Shown here: piece after piece, positions 12,885-13,998 of the stretch
How positions within the stretch are numbered: position 1 is the stretch's first letter
How the letters are laid out: each line of letters starts with the position of its first letter
Assembly: GCA_963544155.1 (NCBI GenBank)
Contig: CAUUDW010000013.1
Span: forward strand, 1-13,998
Length of the DNA: 13,998 bases
From: Nanoperiomorbus sp963544155
GTDB taxonomy: Bacteria; Patescibacteriota; Saccharimonadia; Saccharimonadales; Saccharimonadaceae
Reading direction: 5' to 3'
Made by a program: the position numbers and the translations under genes
The notes under the pieces: generated by a model
Told to the model about the DNA's origin: nothing
Seen by the model: the letters and a program-made list of their open reading frames with translations, nothing else
Databases searched by the model: none

Positions 12885-13994
12885 TTGGCAGTATATATGA
12901 ACTGGCATAGTCTCGCCAGTACCATTAAGAACCTGGAGTATAGCAACAAACATACGTCCAGCTTAAATAACCCTGACGAGGTTAATCGGCGGATTGAGGC
13001 TCTGGAGTTCTGGCGTAAGCACGGACTCAGCTCGGCCATAGATCATGCCGGAGTCAGTCGTTCCACCCTGTATAGTTGGCGCAATAAGCTGGACAACTCC
13101 AGAAAGCGTGACCGAATGGGACGAGCCGGCCTTAAAGCTTTAGACCCTAAGAGCACTAGACCAAAACGTTGTCGTCAGTCTAACTGGGATAAAGAGATGG
13201 TTAAGCTGCTGGTCAGGCTAGCCACTAAACACCCGGAGTTAGGTCGCCAGCCGCTGTACTACATGCTCAGACGCCGTCTGGAGGCTAAGGGTTGGCTGGA
13301 TAAGCTGGTTAGTATCTCAACCGTTGGACGCATCCTATGTAAGCTAAGACAGTCCGGTAAGCTACCTAGCAAGATCAAGTTATCCCTCAATGGTAGAACC
13401 GGCAGGCTATATGAAGTCCCTCGTCGTAGAACGGCTAAGCTCAGACGTGGAGCCTTACCGTATAAGATCAAACAGCCGGGTGACTTGGTTCAGGTTGATG
13501 GTGTTGAAGGACATCATCTGGGACGTCACTATTACGTTATTAATGCCGTTGACTATATTAGTGGCAAAGCTACCAGCACCGTACTCGCTAATAAGAGTAG
13601 CTTATCTACGGCTAACTTCTTAAGAGAGTTAGACACCAGATTGGGTTTCAGGATTAAGGCTATCCAGACAGACAATGGTAGCGAGTATGCAGCTAAGTTT
13701 CATCAAACTGCTGAGAGACTGGGAATTAAGCACTGCTTTAACTACGTCAAGAAGCCTATCTATAACGGCAAGGTGGAAAGATTTAACCGAACTATACAAG
13801 AGGCTATCTTTCGGGATGAAGACTTCCTGGTTAACCTAGTGGAAGATAAGCAGGAAGCCAACCGAACCATTGAGTCCTATCTAGACTTCTACAACAATGA
13901 ACGTCCGCACATGAGTCTGGGCTTCATGACGCCAACTGAGTTTCTGCTACAATACAGTCAGCGGAACTCGAAAGTCCAGAATGTAGTGAGTTAG
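12885..13994 (+). CDS. DDE transposase, rve integrase core (IS481/IS3-like)
   Basis: Catalyses cut-and-paste or copy-out transposition of the surrounding element. The 369-aa product has an N-terminal helix-turn-helix (about 35-68, GLSSAIDHAGVSRSTLYSWR) and a second helical DNA-binding region with many basic residues to ~190. An RNase H-like core follows, with the catalytic triad D205 (VQVDG), D263 (IQTDNGSEY) and E298 (NGKVERFNRTIQEA), spaced D-D-35-E. The end YNNERPHMSLGFMTPTEFL is typical of the family. All motifs are intact and the frame is complete, so the enzyme may be active. The TTG start at 12885 is chosen because AAAGGAG lies ten bases upstream. The ATG at 12897 would be 22 bases from it and loses four residues. 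The stop TAG lies in the right inverted repeat. Confidence 0.92.
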   Translation: MAVYMNWHSLASTIKNLEYSNKHTSSLNNPDEVNRRIEALEFWRKHGLSSAIDHAGVSRSTLYSWRNKLDNSRKRDRMGRAGLKALDPKSTRPKRCRQSNWDKEMVKLLVRLATKHPELGRQPLYYMLRRRLEAKGWLDKLVSISTVGRILCKLRQSGKLPSKIKLSLNGRTGRLYEVPRRRTAKLRRGALPYKIKQPGDLVQVDGVEGHHLGRHYYVINAVDYISGKATSTVLANKSSLSTANFLRELDTRLGFRIKAIQTDNGSEYAAKFHQTAERLGIKHCFNYVKKPIYNGKVERFNRTIQEAIFRDEDFLVNLVEDKQEANRTIESYLDFYNNERPHMSLGFMTPTEFLLQYSQRNSKVQNVVS

Positions 13995-13998
13995 TACA
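13986..13998 (-). repeat. right terminal inverted repeat of the insertion sequence
   Basis: GTGAGTTAGTACA, the reverse complement of the left end apart from one mismatch. It contains the transposase stop codon and finishes exactly at the last base of the window. Confidence 0.8.

Larger units (their letters stand above)
12632..13998 (+). mobile_element. complete insertion sequence, IS481/IS3-like, 1367 bp
   Basis: The left end TGTACTGACTCAC (12632-12644) and the right end GTGAGTTAGTACA (13986-13998) are inverted repeats matching at 12 of 13 positions. With a one-base gap the similarity continues imperfectly to about 27 bp. Both ends have the TGT...ACA termini usual for this group. The interior holds one DDE transposase whose TAG stop lies inside the right inverted repeat, plus a ~250-bp structured leader. 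The right flank is outside the window, so a target duplication cannot be checked. The left end abuts the surface-protein gene. Confidence 0.85.

Overview
The window reads as chromosomal DNA from a Candidate Phyla Radiation (Patescibacteria) bacterium, most likely Saccharibacteria (TM7) or a close relative. This placement is an inference from gene content and protein style: compact housekeeping proteins, a very divergent short FtsK, an RNase J with long basic tails, and a membrane-anchored surface protein with a C-terminal FGE-sulfatase-like/C-type-lectin-like region. Long frames are uninterrupted and TGA is used as a stop by the RNase J gene. This argues for the standard code and against the TGA=Gly code of Gracilibacteria/Absconditabacteria. 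Most coding sequence is of intermediate GC, and the intergenic islands at 1-300 and 5009-5248 are clearly AT-rich.

Layout. 1-35 (-): the first codons of a gene leaving the window. 310-1431 (+): the GTPase YchF, convergent with a minus-strand translation block. That block, in transcription order, is rpsF (S6), ssb, rpsR (S18), an intrinsic-terminator-like hairpin, efp (EF-P) and tlyA (rRNA 2'-O-methyltransferase). rpsF has an extended -10 promoter and a leader hairpin presenting CCG in a bulge, as expected of the S6:S18-complex autoregulatory site. Upstream of it, also on the minus strand, are an unrecognised acidic helical protein (3932-4501) and a SPOUT/TrmH-type methyltransferase homologue (4529-5008) with degraded signature motifs. 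5009-5248 holds no gene but carries an ordered array of GTTGACA/TGTCAAC half-sites. Then come ftsK (5249-7534) and the RNase J gene (7572-9809), both minus strand, followed by a large surface protein (9974-12619, minus).

12632-13998 is a complete insertion sequence with a DDE (rve-type, IS481/IS3-like) transposase. Its left inverted repeat lies 12 bp upstream of the surface-protein start codon, and its right inverted repeat ends on the last base of the window. The IS leader contains a 13-bp stem that would hide the transposase Shine-Dalgarno sequence in read-through transcripts. A candidate internal promoter inside the loop would make transcripts that cannot form it. The same leader carries a long 26-bp-paired hairpin.

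Functionally, the window joins translation (YchF, S6, S18, EF-P, TlyA), DNA maintenance (SSB, FtsK), RNA turnover (RNase J) and cell-surface interaction. The most noteworthy signals are the IS self-limitation architecture, the IS insertion into the probable promoter of the surface gene, the helically phased operator-like array, the S6:S18 leader, several apparently leaderless start codons, and a strong preference for TAG stops.
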